DNA of 64,000 nt from Apiosordaria backusii (GCA_030549205.1 JAUKTV010000007.1:496001-560000); one strand, 5' to 3'; counted from the stretch's first letter, positions 44,998 to 56,967 are shown. The notes: generated by a model from the letters alone, not told the origin. Translations and numbers: made by a program.

Positions 44998-45539
44998 CTT
45001 TTTCGGGGTGACTTCCGAGCCGATACCAGGTAGATAGGTCCTGTTGGTAAGGGATAGGTTGTGTTGATATGGTTCGGTTGATGCCGAGGATGACCATAAG
45101 CAATGGGCAACATGTAGACTGGGAAGCAGGTCTTCATATAGCTTCAATGGGAGCATGTAATGTGTTCACTGCCTTGGAGCGTGACCTTCCACTGCCACGG
45201 CCGGGTGGTCGTCTTTGACCACTTGCTCTGGGAACACGTATGGTCAGTGGGGGTTGGGACTTCAGTTTCTTTCTAGGTATCAGATGAAGAAAACAGATAA
45301 AGCACAGTTGAGAAAGTATCAAGATCACCAAGTATCTTGCCCATGACCTAGGTTAGATGACAAGGAAATAGCCCACCCTGTGAAGTGGCCCACGAAGCTT
45401 TCCAACGGTCAAGCCCTCAACGCACCTTAAACCCTCAACAACCCTGACGCCTCCCAACCACCACCATACTTTCTTTTCTTTCCCACGAGGTCAAAAATAA
45501 AGCTTTTTTTCTACTTTCTTTTGCTTTCGTTAACTAGCA
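44998..45539. other. Intergenic, divergent
   Basis: 0.54 kb between small Cys-rich gene b (-) and the HTH gene (+). A pyrimidine-rich leader precedes 45540. No element recognised. Confidence 0.4.
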
Positions 45540-45824
45540 ATGGCTAATTATACTGAAGCCGACCTCAAAAATGCTGAATACGACGTTGAGGCTGGTATGA
45601 GCCTGCGTAAAGCGTCTAACAAACATTCAGTGCCCCGAACCACCCTGCGTCACCGCATTGAAGGAAGACTTCCCAGAGTGCTTGCCCACTCGGAAACTCA
45701 GTTCTCTGCCATAATGGAGCGATTTCAGGCTTCGAGTTTCCAGTCAAGGTCAATGTCAAGGCCACCACAAGCACTCATATCCCTTGACAATAAAAAGCAA
45801 GATCAACACAGAGCAAAAGCCTGA
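45540..45824 (+). CDS. Psq/pogo-type HTH protein, truncated transposase-like
   Basis: 94 aa. The helix-turn-helix of pogo/Fot-type transposases is clear: NYTEADLKNAEYDVEAGMSL then RKASNKHSVPRTTLRHRIEG, RLPRVLAHSETQ. After that point transposases continue with the CENP-B HTH and DDE domains; here the frame continues only 40 residues with no similarity to them. Either a decayed transposon end or a domesticated single HTH. The TATA-like and CT-rich leader and the intact ATG favour expression, but no terminal inverted repeat was found. It sits between two small Cys-rich genes and may have moved in later. Confidence 0.55.
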   Translation: MANYTEADLKNAEYDVEAGMSLRKASNKHSVPRTTLRHRIEGRLPRVLAHSETQFSAIMERFQASSFQSRSMSRPPQALISLDNKKQDQHRAKA

Positions 45825-45937
45825 TCCCATATGCTTATGGCAGGGGACAACGTTCTTTATTGTTCAACCTGCTATTCATTCCCCAGCAACAGCCTGTACC
45901 AAATCTCCTTGGCAATTATATTCTCTTTCAGAGGCCC

Positions 45938-46201
45938 TCAATCCCGAGAACCCCCCATCCCCCACCCTGTCACAACAAAACCGTGCTCCCCCCACCCCCG
46001 CCGCACCGAAGGCGACACCCAATCACAGTTGTTCGAAAAACACTTGCGTGTAGTCTTCATGTCGTCTTTATACGTGAGGTTCAGACAGACATCATAGGTG
46101 AAGCTGTCGTCTGAAATCTGGCGACGACTTGCATTCTTGCAGTAGATTGTTCTGGCGTCGGTGTGGCCGCAGGTGTAGTGAATGAGCATGGACTCGCACA
46201 T
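45938..46201 (-). CDS. Small Cys-rich protein c (87 aa), MC...CGH module
   Basis: Single exon from ATG 46201. MCESMLIHYTCGHTDARTIY followed by C, then FTYDVCLNLTYK and KCFSNNCDWV. The pattern equals that of copies a and b. The C-terminal Gly/Arg/Trp-rich tail has no match in the others. The HTH fragment separates it from copy b. Function unknown. Confidence 0.68.
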   Translation of the reverse strand: MCESMLIHYTCGHTDARTIYCKNASRRQISDDSFTYDVCLNLTYKDDMKTTRKCFSNNCDWVSPSVRRGWGEHGFVVTGWGMGGSRD

Positions 46202-47839
46202 GTTGATTTTTCGGGATGGGAGTCAAGGGGGTGGGGTGGATGTAGGAATGAAATGGTTGCGATGATATGGGTGTTGGTCGTAGTCTTGATGGAGGAGTCG
46301 TGGATGTCTTGACGGGGGAGTGATGGTCTTCTTGACGGTGAAGTAAAGTTGTTGTGATGGGAAGAGACTGTTTGTGTAGTGGGCGCGACCAAAGCAGTTG
46401 TTGAACAAGTCGTAGGTCAGAAAAAGAGTCGCTCAAAACTTCCACGACGGGAGGACCTCGATAAGAACCATCATGCTACTCGACGAGGGCCGTATCTTAT
46501 CAGACAGGCTGCTCCCAGGACTACGCCACCAAAGACCTCCAAGTGTTTTCCTGAGGAGGAAGGAACGATGTGCTCACCGACAAGTCAAACAATCATGAAC
46601 ACGCAGTCGATACCCAGGTGGCCGACTCAACGAGAATAAATGCCAAAGCAAGATAAACAGAAGAACAACCTGAGTCATGGATGGCCCAGGAAAGAATAAA
46701 GTAGAGAAAAAAGAGCAAAAAGCTTACCGGCCAACCCTCCCCAACAATTCGGGGAAGGGTGGCTCGGTTACGAAAACCCGTAGGTTTTACTTCGACTCGA
46801 ACGTGGGAGCTCTCGGTGAGTCCCGGCGGCGGCGGCGGCGGCGGCGGCGGAAGCCCCAATATCCTTACCACTTGACCACAGAGGGTGTTTGTGGTAGGGG
46901 TACTGGGGCTGTTGGAAGGAGTGTGGTTGAACTAATACATATACCACTGATCCCCCCTCCTGCTTCTACCGTGTCATGGGCTGTATGCGGGTTCGAGGCT
47001 GCAATCTCTGGTCTAGGATATCATTGGTGTGTTAGTTGATGTCGGTGATGCTGTGCTGCCGTCCTAGGTAAACTGTGCTTGGCAGATTTCATCAACGTGT
47101 CAATAAATTCTCTCTATCTGGAAGTGTTCATATCGAGCACTTGGACATGTCTATAAACAATTGAGTGACAGATGTCATAACTTATCTTCCTGACAGCGAT
47201 GTCCAGCCCAAGGAAAGATCTCCTCTTGCCAAGGATGCAGCCTCAAAACTACAAACCTGTCATCGTGTGTAGAAGAACGTGTATAAAAGCCCCTTCAACA
47301 TCCTCGTGATGTCCGCCAGTCCTGATGATCAACATCCTCCAGATACAAATGATACATATCACGCGACTCCAAGATGTGCCAAACCCAACCAACCCCCTTC
47401 GCATGCGGCCGCATCCTCAACATTCCCATCCCCTGCAAATACGTCAGCTACCACCCCCATGGCTAAGGTACCATAAGCAACCACCCTGCACCCAAAACAT
47501 CAACCATACACTACCCCTCGTCAAAAAGACAACACTCGAGAATGCCTGAGCGTAGATTGTAGATGAATCGTCCTTCCCCGCCGGCCTCCTTCAAAGAGAA
47601 AGGGTGTTGGTAGTGGTGACCTTGTGCCATAATTCCCGTGCGCAGTGATCACAAAGGTAGAGATAGACAAGACTCTGGAAACTCTTCTATTCAAATACCA
47701 ACTTGAAGTATTATTCCCCTCCCCACTCAGAAAGAAGCTAAATACTGCTGCAAAATATATGTATAATATCCTCTCAAAATCATTCCTTCATATCCTATAT
47801 CTTCACCGCAAAATCGGTTTGTTTGTATTGTAAATCACA
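46202..47839. other. Intergenic, 1.6 kb
   Basis: Contains the second hairpin repeat copy. A short open frame from about 47309 (MSASPDDQHPPDTNDTYHAT) is low-complexity and unsupported. No other gene. Confidence 0.45.
46718..46954 (-). repeat. Hairpin repeat with Pol III-like boxes, copy 2
   Basis: Same order as copy 1: TTACGAAAACCC, A-box-like TGGTCAAGTGGTAAGGATA and B-box-like GTTCGAGTC on the minus strand, hairpin AAGCCCCAATATCCTTACCAC / GTGGTAGGGGTACTGGGGCT, and the end GGTTGAACTAATACATATACC. Its middle carries a GGC repeat of about 27 nt absent from copy 1. Both copies have the same orientation. Confidence 0.6.
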
Positions 47840-49301
47840 TCACTGCAACTCCCTCACCTCCCCATCCCCCCTCTCAGTAGGCAACTCCGACACCCGCCCA
47901 GGTACATACCCCCCTTGCTGCTGCTGTTGTTGTTGTTGTCCTCCATAAGGATTATACACCGGCGGCCCCCCAAACTGCTGCTGCTGGCCCTGCCCCGGGT
48001 TATACTGATTCGGCGGCGTCACCGGGTTATGATTCTGAAAGTTATTATACCCCTGCCCCTGACCCCCAACAGTGGAAGGACTCACACTCCCCTGCTGCTG
48101 GTGTCCATACCCCCCAAACTGCTGCTGACCCTGCGGTGGTTGCTGATTCTGGAATCCAAACGCCGGAGGAGGGGAGGGTGTACCGTGGTTGTCAAAACCC
48201 GGGGAAGTATCACCACCGGTAGTGGTGCTCATGAATGATGGTTTGGCGATGCTGGCTCTGGGATCCATGGGGTTGAAGCCTGGCGCTGTCCCGGCGTAGT
48301 ATTCGGAAATCTGGTTGGATGGGTGTTGGGCTTGGTTTTGAGTCTGGAAGGAGAGATGGGATGACGGCGGGGGCTGGGAGAAGGACATGTGTGAGGATGG
48401 CGGGGGGAGGTTGTTGACTTGGGTGATTGGTGGCTGGTTGTTTGCAGCGGCGGCGGCTTTGGATTTCTTGTTCATTTTAACAAGGAGCCAGATTCCGAGA
48501 CCGATGAGAGCCAGAGCTGCGATGCCGCCTACTACTCCGCCTACTATTGGGCCGATTGGTGTTGAGCTGCCGCCGCTAGGTGGTTCGGTGGGACCAGGCG
48601 TGTTGGTATTGGTGCCGGTTGTGGAAGTCGAGGAGGTTGTTGTGGTGCTTGGGCCTGTTCTTGGGAGGACAGTGGCGTAGACAACGTCTGAGCCAGCTGC
48701 GACACCGCAACCCATGAGCGTGTAGGGTTTTAGGTCATTGTAGATGTGTGTGAGGCAGTGAGGGTATTCTGATTGACCGCACCAAAGAGTAAAGCCGTTT
48801 CTGGTGGTGAAAAGGGAGCGGTCGGTGGAGTCGAGGCATCTCGTGGGAACGGGGCAGTTGCTGGTGGAGGTGTCACAGCAGCCGATGTGGGTGAGTTGGG
48901 CGTTGTAATGGCAGCTTTGGGTGATGTCGCAGTAGAGCGGAATTGCTTTTACCGGCATCAGCATTCTTGCCTCTTCAGTCACAATAAAAAGGGAAATACT
49001 CACAAGCCAACCCACTAACATATCCACAAGTCGGACCCTTCAACTCCTCACTACTGCTGCCAGTAGCGCTGATCTGTCTCTTCCCCTGCAACCTCAAAAT
49101 AACCTCATCCGTCTTCTGCCCCTCGGGCGGTGAGGTCATGGTAGGTGAAATCCCCATCATAAAGTCCTTATGATCACAACCCGACGTCTCCTTCGCCGGC
49201 TCCCACCGCGGCCCATTGTCACTCCCCCATTTGAGCGCTTTAGCCTCCGCCAGCCCAGCCCAACCCAGTGCGACGAAACCTTCGACGATCTTCTTCTTCA
49301 T
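47840..49301 (-). CDS. Single-pass membrane protein with Cys-rich ectodomain and Q/P-rich tail
   Basis: Model: join of 49004-49301 and 47840-48945; 467 aa. The signal peptide is MKKKIVEGFVALGWAGLAEA. The ectodomain has paired Cys motifs (CGYVSG, LYCDITQSCHY, IGCCDTSTSNC, PTRCLDS, LWCGQ), then a Ser/Thr-rich stretch, one membrane helix (GGVVGGIAALALIGLGIWLL), a KMNKKSK stop-transfer and a long Gln/Pro/Gly-rich cytosolic tail with poly-Gln. This layout resembles Mid2/Wsc-type wall sensors or other fungal surface receptors, but I cannot name the family. The acceptor was chosen to keep phase and give SIPLYCD. The intron is 58 nt. Confidence 0.82.
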
Positions 49302-50880
49302 GCTTGTTCCGCGCGTGTGTTGATCAAATCTTTGTTTATGACTGCCAAAAACACGCCTGTTCAAGCGCGTAGCTTAAAATACCCGTCAATGCCACCTCTC
49401 GCCCACTGTATCTTGTGTTGTCTGTCAATTTGCCGTCAATTTGCCGTCAATTTGCCGTCAACACCAGCAACCAGTCATTCACATCCCAGTTCAATCCAGT
49501 CAAAACGATTAAAAAACCAAAAGAAACAAAACCGCGCAACGGTCGAAACCGGACAATCGGGACCTTTTAAACCACCATCCATCACACCCGCAAGGCAAGG
49601 CTCTGATCCCCCAGTCCCCAGTCCCCAGTCCCCCATCCTTGCCCATCCCCCTCCCAATCTTCAGCTGAAAGCAATAATGCATCCCTACCCCCTCTCCCAT
49701 TGGCCATCCCCCTGTCCGACCATGTGCGCCCACTCTTCCCCCCTCTTTCTTGATGTGGCTTTTGTTATCCCCGTTCTCGCCAGACTTGTGTCAAGCCACT
49801 CCCACCACCAGACGGATCTTCTTTCACCTGCTGTTTTTCCCCCAGAGGGAAATGCGGCACCGAATCTTGACGAGTGTCACGGTGTTAAACCACACTTGGC
49901 TGTCGGTGGCGTTGGAACTTGCATATACCCTCTTGGCACCACTTACAATCCCTTCCCACCTCCCACCGAGCGAGGCTGAGCTTTTTTAGCTTGCAGGTTC
50001 CATCGATGTGCTGGCCCTGTGGTACCCCAAGCGGGGTTTTTTATCTTGCCTGGGACTCATCTTGGAGAAAGCTTGTACTGTTGATCATTCTTATCCTCGA
50101 GAGTAAGAAACAAGGCTCCGGTGGAGGAACATCTCACCGACCCCCCCCCCCCGGATCTCGTCAAAAACCTGGGTCACGTCACGACATCTTCAGCAGTGCG
50201 CGCGATTCGGATTACAAAAGATATAAGGTGACATCCACTTTATTCAGGTCGTCGGTTGTGCAACTCCAGATGGTCAAGCTGGTCGAAGTGGGCGGAACCT
50301 GAAATGCAAGTTTCTGCAGGGTATTGACGAGGGGTGTGGGCGAGGAGGTTGGTGATTGGTCAGAGCTTGATGAATGGTTCAGTTCGAGCTGGATGGCAAA
50401 GCAGGAACGGGAACGGGTAGGTTTTTGTTTCTCGTTTGAATGCTATTGTCTTTTTTTCGAACGCGGCCTTGCTGATGATTTTTGAGACATGCATTGCCTC
50501 TTGGGCTATGCTATGCCTAAGATGTAGGCAGACATCTCATGTTCACTGGCATCGTGGTACAGGGTTAGGGCTGTATACCGCAGCCTCCTGACCCAAAGGA
50601 AACATCGTGATGAATACTGCTGGCGAGCATTACTGTTGCTAATGATCACGATAAAGACATGGCAGACACACAAGGCATACTCTCATATCATTTCGCCAAA
50701 TACCATCCAGAACAAACACAAAGTACGCATCGCTGACCCCCACAGATCCAGACTCCATGCTAGAAAGCAAGGTTTATAGTATAACACATTCCCTCGATTT
50801 ACCCCCTTTCCGTTCTTCATTAATTTCATAGCCTGCTACAGAGGCCGACGCCGGACGACTTGAACCCTGAGCTCTCTAAC
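49302..50880. other. Intergenic, 1.6 kb
   Basis: Promoter of the membrane protein and 3' flank of MED5. It contains three tandem CAATTTGCCGT units at about 49432-49461, CCCCAGT repeats at 49613-49632 and a C-run near 50141. No gene is supported. Confidence 0.45.
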
Positions 50881-53800
50881 TCAGGTCCATGTCCCCCCAC
50901 CCTCCAAACCCCCACTGTCAAAGTCGGCCCCTACCAAGTTCGGCAGACCTCCAAATATATTATCCCCGTCCAGATCCCCTCCTGGGCCCCCTATCGCACT
51001 CCCGGCCGCACTCCCCAAGTCGACATCGTGATTATCAACCCCGCCCAGCCCTGTGGTGTCAATGGTCATGCCCTCGACACCAACATTGACGGGGACGCTG
51101 TCTCCCACCACCCCTTGAGCCGCGGCAGCCATGGCATTATCCAGCGCATCACCCGCGACGACTCCCAGCCCGCCAACCATGTCTGGCTGTCCAAGCAGCC
51201 CTGCCACAGCAGTCTGAGGCAGCTCCATCTGAGCTTCTACCTGTCTGTACAGCCGAACCACGGTTTCTGCCAGGACAGGATCTGACTTTTGGATCTTCTT
51301 CCAATCATCGGCTTCATGTTTGAGGACTTCACGAAGCGATAACCTCCTTTGGATGGAAGGGAGTGGAGCGGCAAAGGTCGCGCCTGTCTCGTTGCTTGGT
51401 GGATTGGAGGAGGCCAGGGAGGTGTCATTTATTACGTCTGGCGCACAAATAAGCGATGTAACAACGTCATAGGCGACGCTGCCCTGGCCCGATTCGGTCA
51501 AGATCTTGAGCTCATCCAGTAGAACTGTTAGTAGCTGTTTCGCGCCGAGCAGTTTGTGTGCGGCAAGGGCCTGGCGGTGCGTGTAGGCTGTTGGCATTGT
51601 GTTGCCGTTCAATGGGGCTTGTTGGACCCAATTCACGAGACTCTGGATCGTGTGGCGAATGGCGGCCAAGATACCGCCATCCAGCTTCTGGGCTGGCTGT
51701 TGGTTCGTATCGGGAAGGCTGCCCGGGAGCGGATGGCCGTTGCCAGCATTGCCAGGTGTGTGGTTGCCGTGCGTGGTGGTCCAGGACTCGAGTTCAACAT
51801 GGTCGGCCCCGCCTGTTCGCCGAGAAACGGTGAGGTTCTCTTTGATTGCCCTGAGAAGAGGCTCGACTTCTTGAGCTTTTGGGTCTGAGCGTTGGTATGA
51901 TCGCAAGGCGTGCTCTAATGGCTTTGCCACGATGTTGAGAACTGATTGAAACATGGCTGATGCCTCGTTGGAGATGGAATTCGGCCGAATGAGTAGCTGA
52001 AGAATTTTCATGATGGACTTCTGGCATACAGGGCCCTCTGCCCAAAGTTGGTTGGAAAGGTACAAGATGGCGGGAACCAAGGAAGGCAACAAGAAGACCT
52101 CGACCAAATCTGCGACAGTTAGCATTATTCGTGCCCAAAGGAATAAAGACAGAACTCACACTCGAGACCACTCTTCAACGTCTCCTCATTCAATAACCCC
52201 GCGCTTATAGCTACTGAGATCTGGCTGAAAAGCACCGGCATGAGCAGATAAAAGTCCTGCGGAGGACACGAAGCCATCAGCTCATCGCCCAGCTCATCGC
52301 CCAGCTCATCGCCCAGCCCACCCTCTGCAAACAGCCCCTGTATCCACCCATTAAGATGAGAATGCTCTTGTGGACTGAGATCTCCGAGCAGGCGAACACA
52401 ATGACCTCCCGCTATCAGCTTTCCGACGAATGAATCTGGGGACCGGGCCCCCAAGTCGGCTGGCGAAAGGCTGTACCGGTACGCAAACGCCATGAGCAGC
52501 AGAAGTATCGACCCAAACTCCTCATAAACTGGCTGATACTCGCCCTGCTCTTCATCATACCCGCCCCAGTTGTCGATAAGCTCGCACAATGGATGGATAA
52601 TCTTTTGCGCCGGGCTGAAGAGGAGCAAAATATCCAACGATAGCGGCTTGCTGGCTAGCTGGCTGCACAACTGCTTGAGAGCCATAGTCTCCTTGTTCCT
52701 GCACAGGCTGCCAATCACCTCAACAACTGCTTGCGCAGCGGCCCCCACGTTTCCGTTCATGTTATCCAATTCCCCAATCAACTTTCGTGTTCGGTCCGAG
52801 TCTTGCAGGCACGATTGGACCAAAATGTCCTTGACATAACGACCTTCGTCCGGCAGCGTCTGGTAGGTAATATCTCCCAGAAGGTTCTCTATAGCCGTCT
52901 GGGACAATAACCCGTGAAGCTGGCAGGCGAAGCAGAAGTCTTGTCGTACCGAATCCTGGAACGACGACCCGGTGTTGGAGGACATATCGAACATGCCCGA
53001 GAAGGTCGGGAAAACGTTCGTGTCTACCTGGCCCAGGGCCTCGGTGATGCAAAGCTCGGGATTGAACGTATACAGCGGCGATGACTGCGCAAGCGCAACC
53101 AAAACTAACGGCACCTTGTTGACCACAAAGGACTTGAGCAAATGGCCAGCCTTGGCCCCCTCGTTGCGGAAGACAGCGTTGGCCAGAACGTCAAATGATG
53201 CCAAGATCAGTTGGACTGCTGCTTGCTGAATATCGCCTCCATATCTGTTATGTAGGTATGTGAATAGAGCCACATCGTCGATCAGGGGCCGCCCGACGAG
53301 CTGCCATTTGTTAGCATACAAACCCTTCTTCATCAGAGACCAAACTGACACGTACTGCAGCACTGAGATAGATATATAACCCAGCTCGGGTGTTGACAAT
53401 GGGGATTTCAGGGACCTGGAAATTGTCCAACACCATCAGGTTATCCATGTAGCTGTTCATGTCTGATGCAGCGGCGTCCTTCTTTTCGGCGGAATCGTAG
53501 GTCGCAAGACTCTGGGCTCGGAACATTTCCAGCTGATTGGCAATGGCAGGATTGACCTGCATTATCGACGGGAGAAATGCCTCGAGATTTTGCGAAAGCT
53601 GTTTTCTGATAGCTGTGGTGAAGCCAGTTAGCAGAAGGCCATTCCACACACATCCCTGGGTGACGTACCTTTGGCTGCCGGTATCTGAAAGGTTGTCGGC
53701 ACTTTTGGGCTCGCACTGAAGGCATTCAAAAACATGATGAAGGATTCGCGCGACCTTTCCATCTCCAGCTTTGCATGCAGACTATGCATGCTGCCAAAAG

Positions 53801-54362
53801 CGTCCTGTGAAAAGACAGCGGCGGCCTCGGTGAACAAGGCCATCCACCTCACCAGAATCTTGGATATCTCTACCACATCCCTACCGCTCTTGATTCCAAT
53901 TCCCTGGTTGACTGTTTGCGCCAGGCGCCAGAATAGGATGGCCTCGGAGGAGTATGATGTCGTCCATCGTATCAGCTTCTTCCGTGTCGGCGCGTTCGCG
54001 TTGTCGTCCTTGGGCTGTGGGTCCTCCGACTCTGGGTGTATCTTTGTGTGTATGGTGGAGTATTTGAACAGGGCCTTGAGGACGGAAGCTGTATCGACGC
54101 GCCTCTGTTTTAACAGGTGCTGGAGGTAGAGAGGCACGCGCGGATCGAGGGCCTCGTGGTTGTCGGTGGTGGGTCGCAGGAGGAGCTCGGCGATGATGGA
54201 GGGTGGGAGAGGGTGCTTGACAAACAGTATCTTGGAGAATACGGCGAACTTGTCAGGATCGAGACGTTGGGCTTCGGCGCGGGTGATGAGCTTTGTCCAT
54301 TGAGCCACGGCTGCAGGCAAGCCTACCAAGCTCGAGCCTGCTGTCGCGGGGCGGCCTTCCAT
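50881..54362 (-). CDS. MED5: Mediator subunit 5 (MED5/NUT1)
   Basis: Tail-module subunit of the RNA polymerase II Mediator complex. Model: join of 53669-54362, 53356-53612, 52160-53300 and 50881-52109; 1106 aa. The sequence is almost wholly helical, as in the family. Typical blocks are WTKLITRAEAQRLDPDKFAV near the N-terminus, LVGRPLIDDVALFTYLHNRY, QAAVQLILASFDVLANAVFR and LNEETLKSGLEYLVEVFLLP followed by SLVPAILYLSNQLW, the last formed across the third intron. Four exons with 50-56-nt introns and GCTAAC branch sites. Oddities: a 12-nt tandem repeat encoding GDELGDELGDEL (52280-52315), and a Gly/Asp-rich C-terminus. Family naming rests on size and these blocks. Confidence 0.85.
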
Positions 54363-55203
54363 TTGGGTGGCCGGGGTGACATTGATTGACTAGAGATGGA
54401 TTCTATGGCATGTATCGTGGGTATCGTATGTTGTAGTTGTTCGAAACTGAGTCACCTGTGCTGCGCCATGAGTTGTTTGGGGGAAAAGACGTGAACCTAA
54501 GCTTTCGTGGTCGGGGGATGATTGTTCTTCAGAAGCCAAAGGTTCCAATTGAGAGTTGCTGCGCGCGCGTTGCCTTGAGCAGCCATTGGGGAAGTGGGGC
54601 ATTTGGGGTGACAGGGGTTCCAGGTTCTGGAACTTGGGGGAACTGCAGGGATTAGACCCACTCAAGCTCCGGCCCGCAGATCTGGTGTGGTCTGTGCCTT
54701 ACTAAGCTTCAACTCAACTTCGACTTCAACTTCTCAGTTTCTTCAGTTTATTCTGTCTCATGTCATCATGTCGAGGCTCTGGCCTCCAGGATTGTCATTC
54801 GAAACATATTTTCATGCCGGGATGTTGTAATGTATCAAAGTCCCCATATCAAGGTTCCGACCCCGAGAGGCCATTTCTACCACATCAACAGCGTTCTTGG
54901 TTCCTTTCACCGTCATTCTTTCTGTTTGCATCAAGTGATCAACTGCGCCCTGCTGTGAGATGTCCTCTCTATTCTTCCAAGGTCATATGCATTTCCAAAT
55001 GAATTTCTTCGTCGAGCCTACCCATGGACTTTTTCAGCAGGGGAGACGCGAGCCATGGCACGGCCCCTTGTGTGATCCACTGCTATCTTAGCGGTGATTG
55101 CTTTTTGACCGACTATCTGTGTCTCATTTATTTCTCTCACTGACCACCTTTTCTCGCCCCAACATCGCTCGCATCTTCATCTGTATCACTCCATAAACCC
55201 ACC
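54363..55203. promoter_or_regulatory. Divergent region MED5 / helical-domain gene I
   Basis: 0.84 kb between divergent ATGs, CT-rich on the right. Expected to contain both promoters. No other gene. Confidence 0.45.
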
Positions 55204-56967
55204 ATGGATCACTATTCAGTTCCGCCCTCGGCCAAACGGCAGCGTGCCAACACAGAAGGCGAGGGTGCTGTCCCAGACACCAATTACCATCCTGTAAGTC
55301 ATTTTTCCAAACATCTCACCAAATCTCAACATTTTGATCACTAACATTCGACCAAGACCCCTCAATATTATCAAGCCTATCACTATTCCCAGGCTCCTGC
55401 ATACCCACAGGCATCTCAATATACTCAAGTTCAGCCTCAGTATGCTCAGACTCAGTATTATCAATCTTCTCAGCATGCACAAGGCCCACAGTATCACCAG
55501 ACTTCCCAACACCTGACAAGGCCTCAGTATTCTCAGACAACTCAATACCCTCAGATTTCTCAGTATCAGACTTCTCAGCACGCTCAGGCTGCCCAAAATA
55601 CCGAGCCTTCTCAATACCCTACCATGTCGCAATCCTCCCAAGCTGCACAGTATCCCCAATACCCTCAGTACATGCAGAGTTCACAGACCTCTCAGGCTTC
55701 CCAGACTTCTATGTACACTCAGTATGGTCAGCAGGTTCGACAGGCTCAACAGGTTCAACAGGCTCAACGGGCTCAGCAGGCTCAGCAGGCTCAGCAGGCT
55801 CAGCAGGCTCAGCAGGCTCAGCAGGCTCAGCAGGCTCAACAGGCCCATCACGCGCAGCAAGCCCAGCAGGCCCAGCAGGCTCAGCAGGCTCAGCAGGCTC
55901 AACACGCCCAATACGCTCAGCAGACTCAAAACGCCCAACACGCTCAGCAGGCTCAGCAGGTTCAGCAGGCCCAGCAGGCTCAGCAGGCTCAACACGCTCA
56001 GCAGGTTCAACAGGTTCAACAGGCTCAACAGACTCAACACACTCACCAGGCTCAACACACTCACCAGGCTTCACAGACACCGCAACCTCCACTTCAGTCC
56101 CAGACTTCTCAAGTTTCACGAGCGTCTGGAGCTCCAGCGGCTTCACGGGCACCTCCGACCCTTCAGTCCCTTCTTCAAGCAAACGCTTCCCGGGCCCCTC
56201 AGGATCGTCTGACCCTGCAAGACCTCAGCGCCTTCTTGCCTTCTTATACCGACTCGGAGCTCGGCAGAATGGTCACAGCTTTTGACCTCCTCACGACCCA
56301 ACAGCTCCTTGTGGCTGCAGCCAAACTCCATCCTGACATCGGTTACATGATCGCCCAGTACGACAAGATCAATGTTAAACCCATGCCCGCAGATCCAGTC
56401 CAAGAACCGCCCAAAGTCTCAGCCGAAAAGACAACATATGATCAAGATTATGATGATGACGGAGATGACGACGAAGACGATGATGATGACGACAACCAGC
56501 TCAAAACCCAGGGCAGCTCATCCCTAAACTTTGATCATCTGTCTGAAGAAGCCCACTACATCCTCAACGTGAAATACGATCGATTGAGTGCGCGCGAACA
56601 ATATGACCTTTCTGGTGATGCCTCTGACAGTGTGGACCGCTGCGTTCGCAAAATAGTCAGCAAGGTCAAGCAGCATCCCGACTATGGCACAAAGCTCAGT
56701 GCTGTGACTAATCTCTGGAAGATACTGTGGCACGTTCTTACTTCGCCGGGTCAAATTGCCCATGAAATTCAAAAGGACGGATGTGATTGGGATACACAAT
56801 TTGTTAAGCTTCACAGGTTGATGAGCAAGGCCGATATCGAAAGGTTCAGGGTCCAGGAAGTAGACGGGAAAAGGTGGCCTGAAAAGGTGCAGGAGTTGAT
56901 CGAGGAGGCGGACTCCTACGGCTATTACGGGGAGTTAAAGGAGGCGCTGGATTTGATACATGGGTGA
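55204..56967 (+). CDS. Helical-domain protein I (566 aa) with long Gln/Ala tract
   Basis: Model: join of 55204-55293 and 55357-56967. The N-terminus has a KRQR basic patch. A tract of about 230 residues follows, first Tyr/Gln-rich (SQYQTSQ-type), then QQAQQAQ repeats encoded by CAGGCTCAG units (55740-56070). The C-terminal helical domain starts TLQDLSAFLPSYTDSELGRM, has AAAKLHPDIGYMI, an acidic run, and TKLSAVTNLWKILWHVLTSP. Paralogues follow at 58438, 59823 and 61079. Layout and some positions recall Cut8/STS1 nuclear proteasome-tethering proteins (helices, ..HP-I.., long central helix), but that link is weak. Prion-like composition suggests aggregation. Intron branch CTAAC. Confidence 0.75.
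55740..56070. repeat. Coding CAGGCTCAG-type repeat
   Basis: More than 30 imperfect 9-nt units (CAGGCTCAA/CAGGCCCAG/CACGCTCAG) encode Q-A-Q. Both other frames and the antisense strand are also open over this stretch because of the repeat. Confidence 0.9.

Noticed and set aside
47309..47476. A small Pro/Thr-rich protein (MSASPDDQHPP...)
   Set aside because: Low complexity, no homologue in the window and no clear promoter or intron support.
55681..56182. Leu- and Pro/Glu-rich antisense frames of 127-157 codons at the Gln/Ala tract
   Set aside because: Any CAGGCTCAG repeat leaves several frames open; no conserved domain, no proper start.
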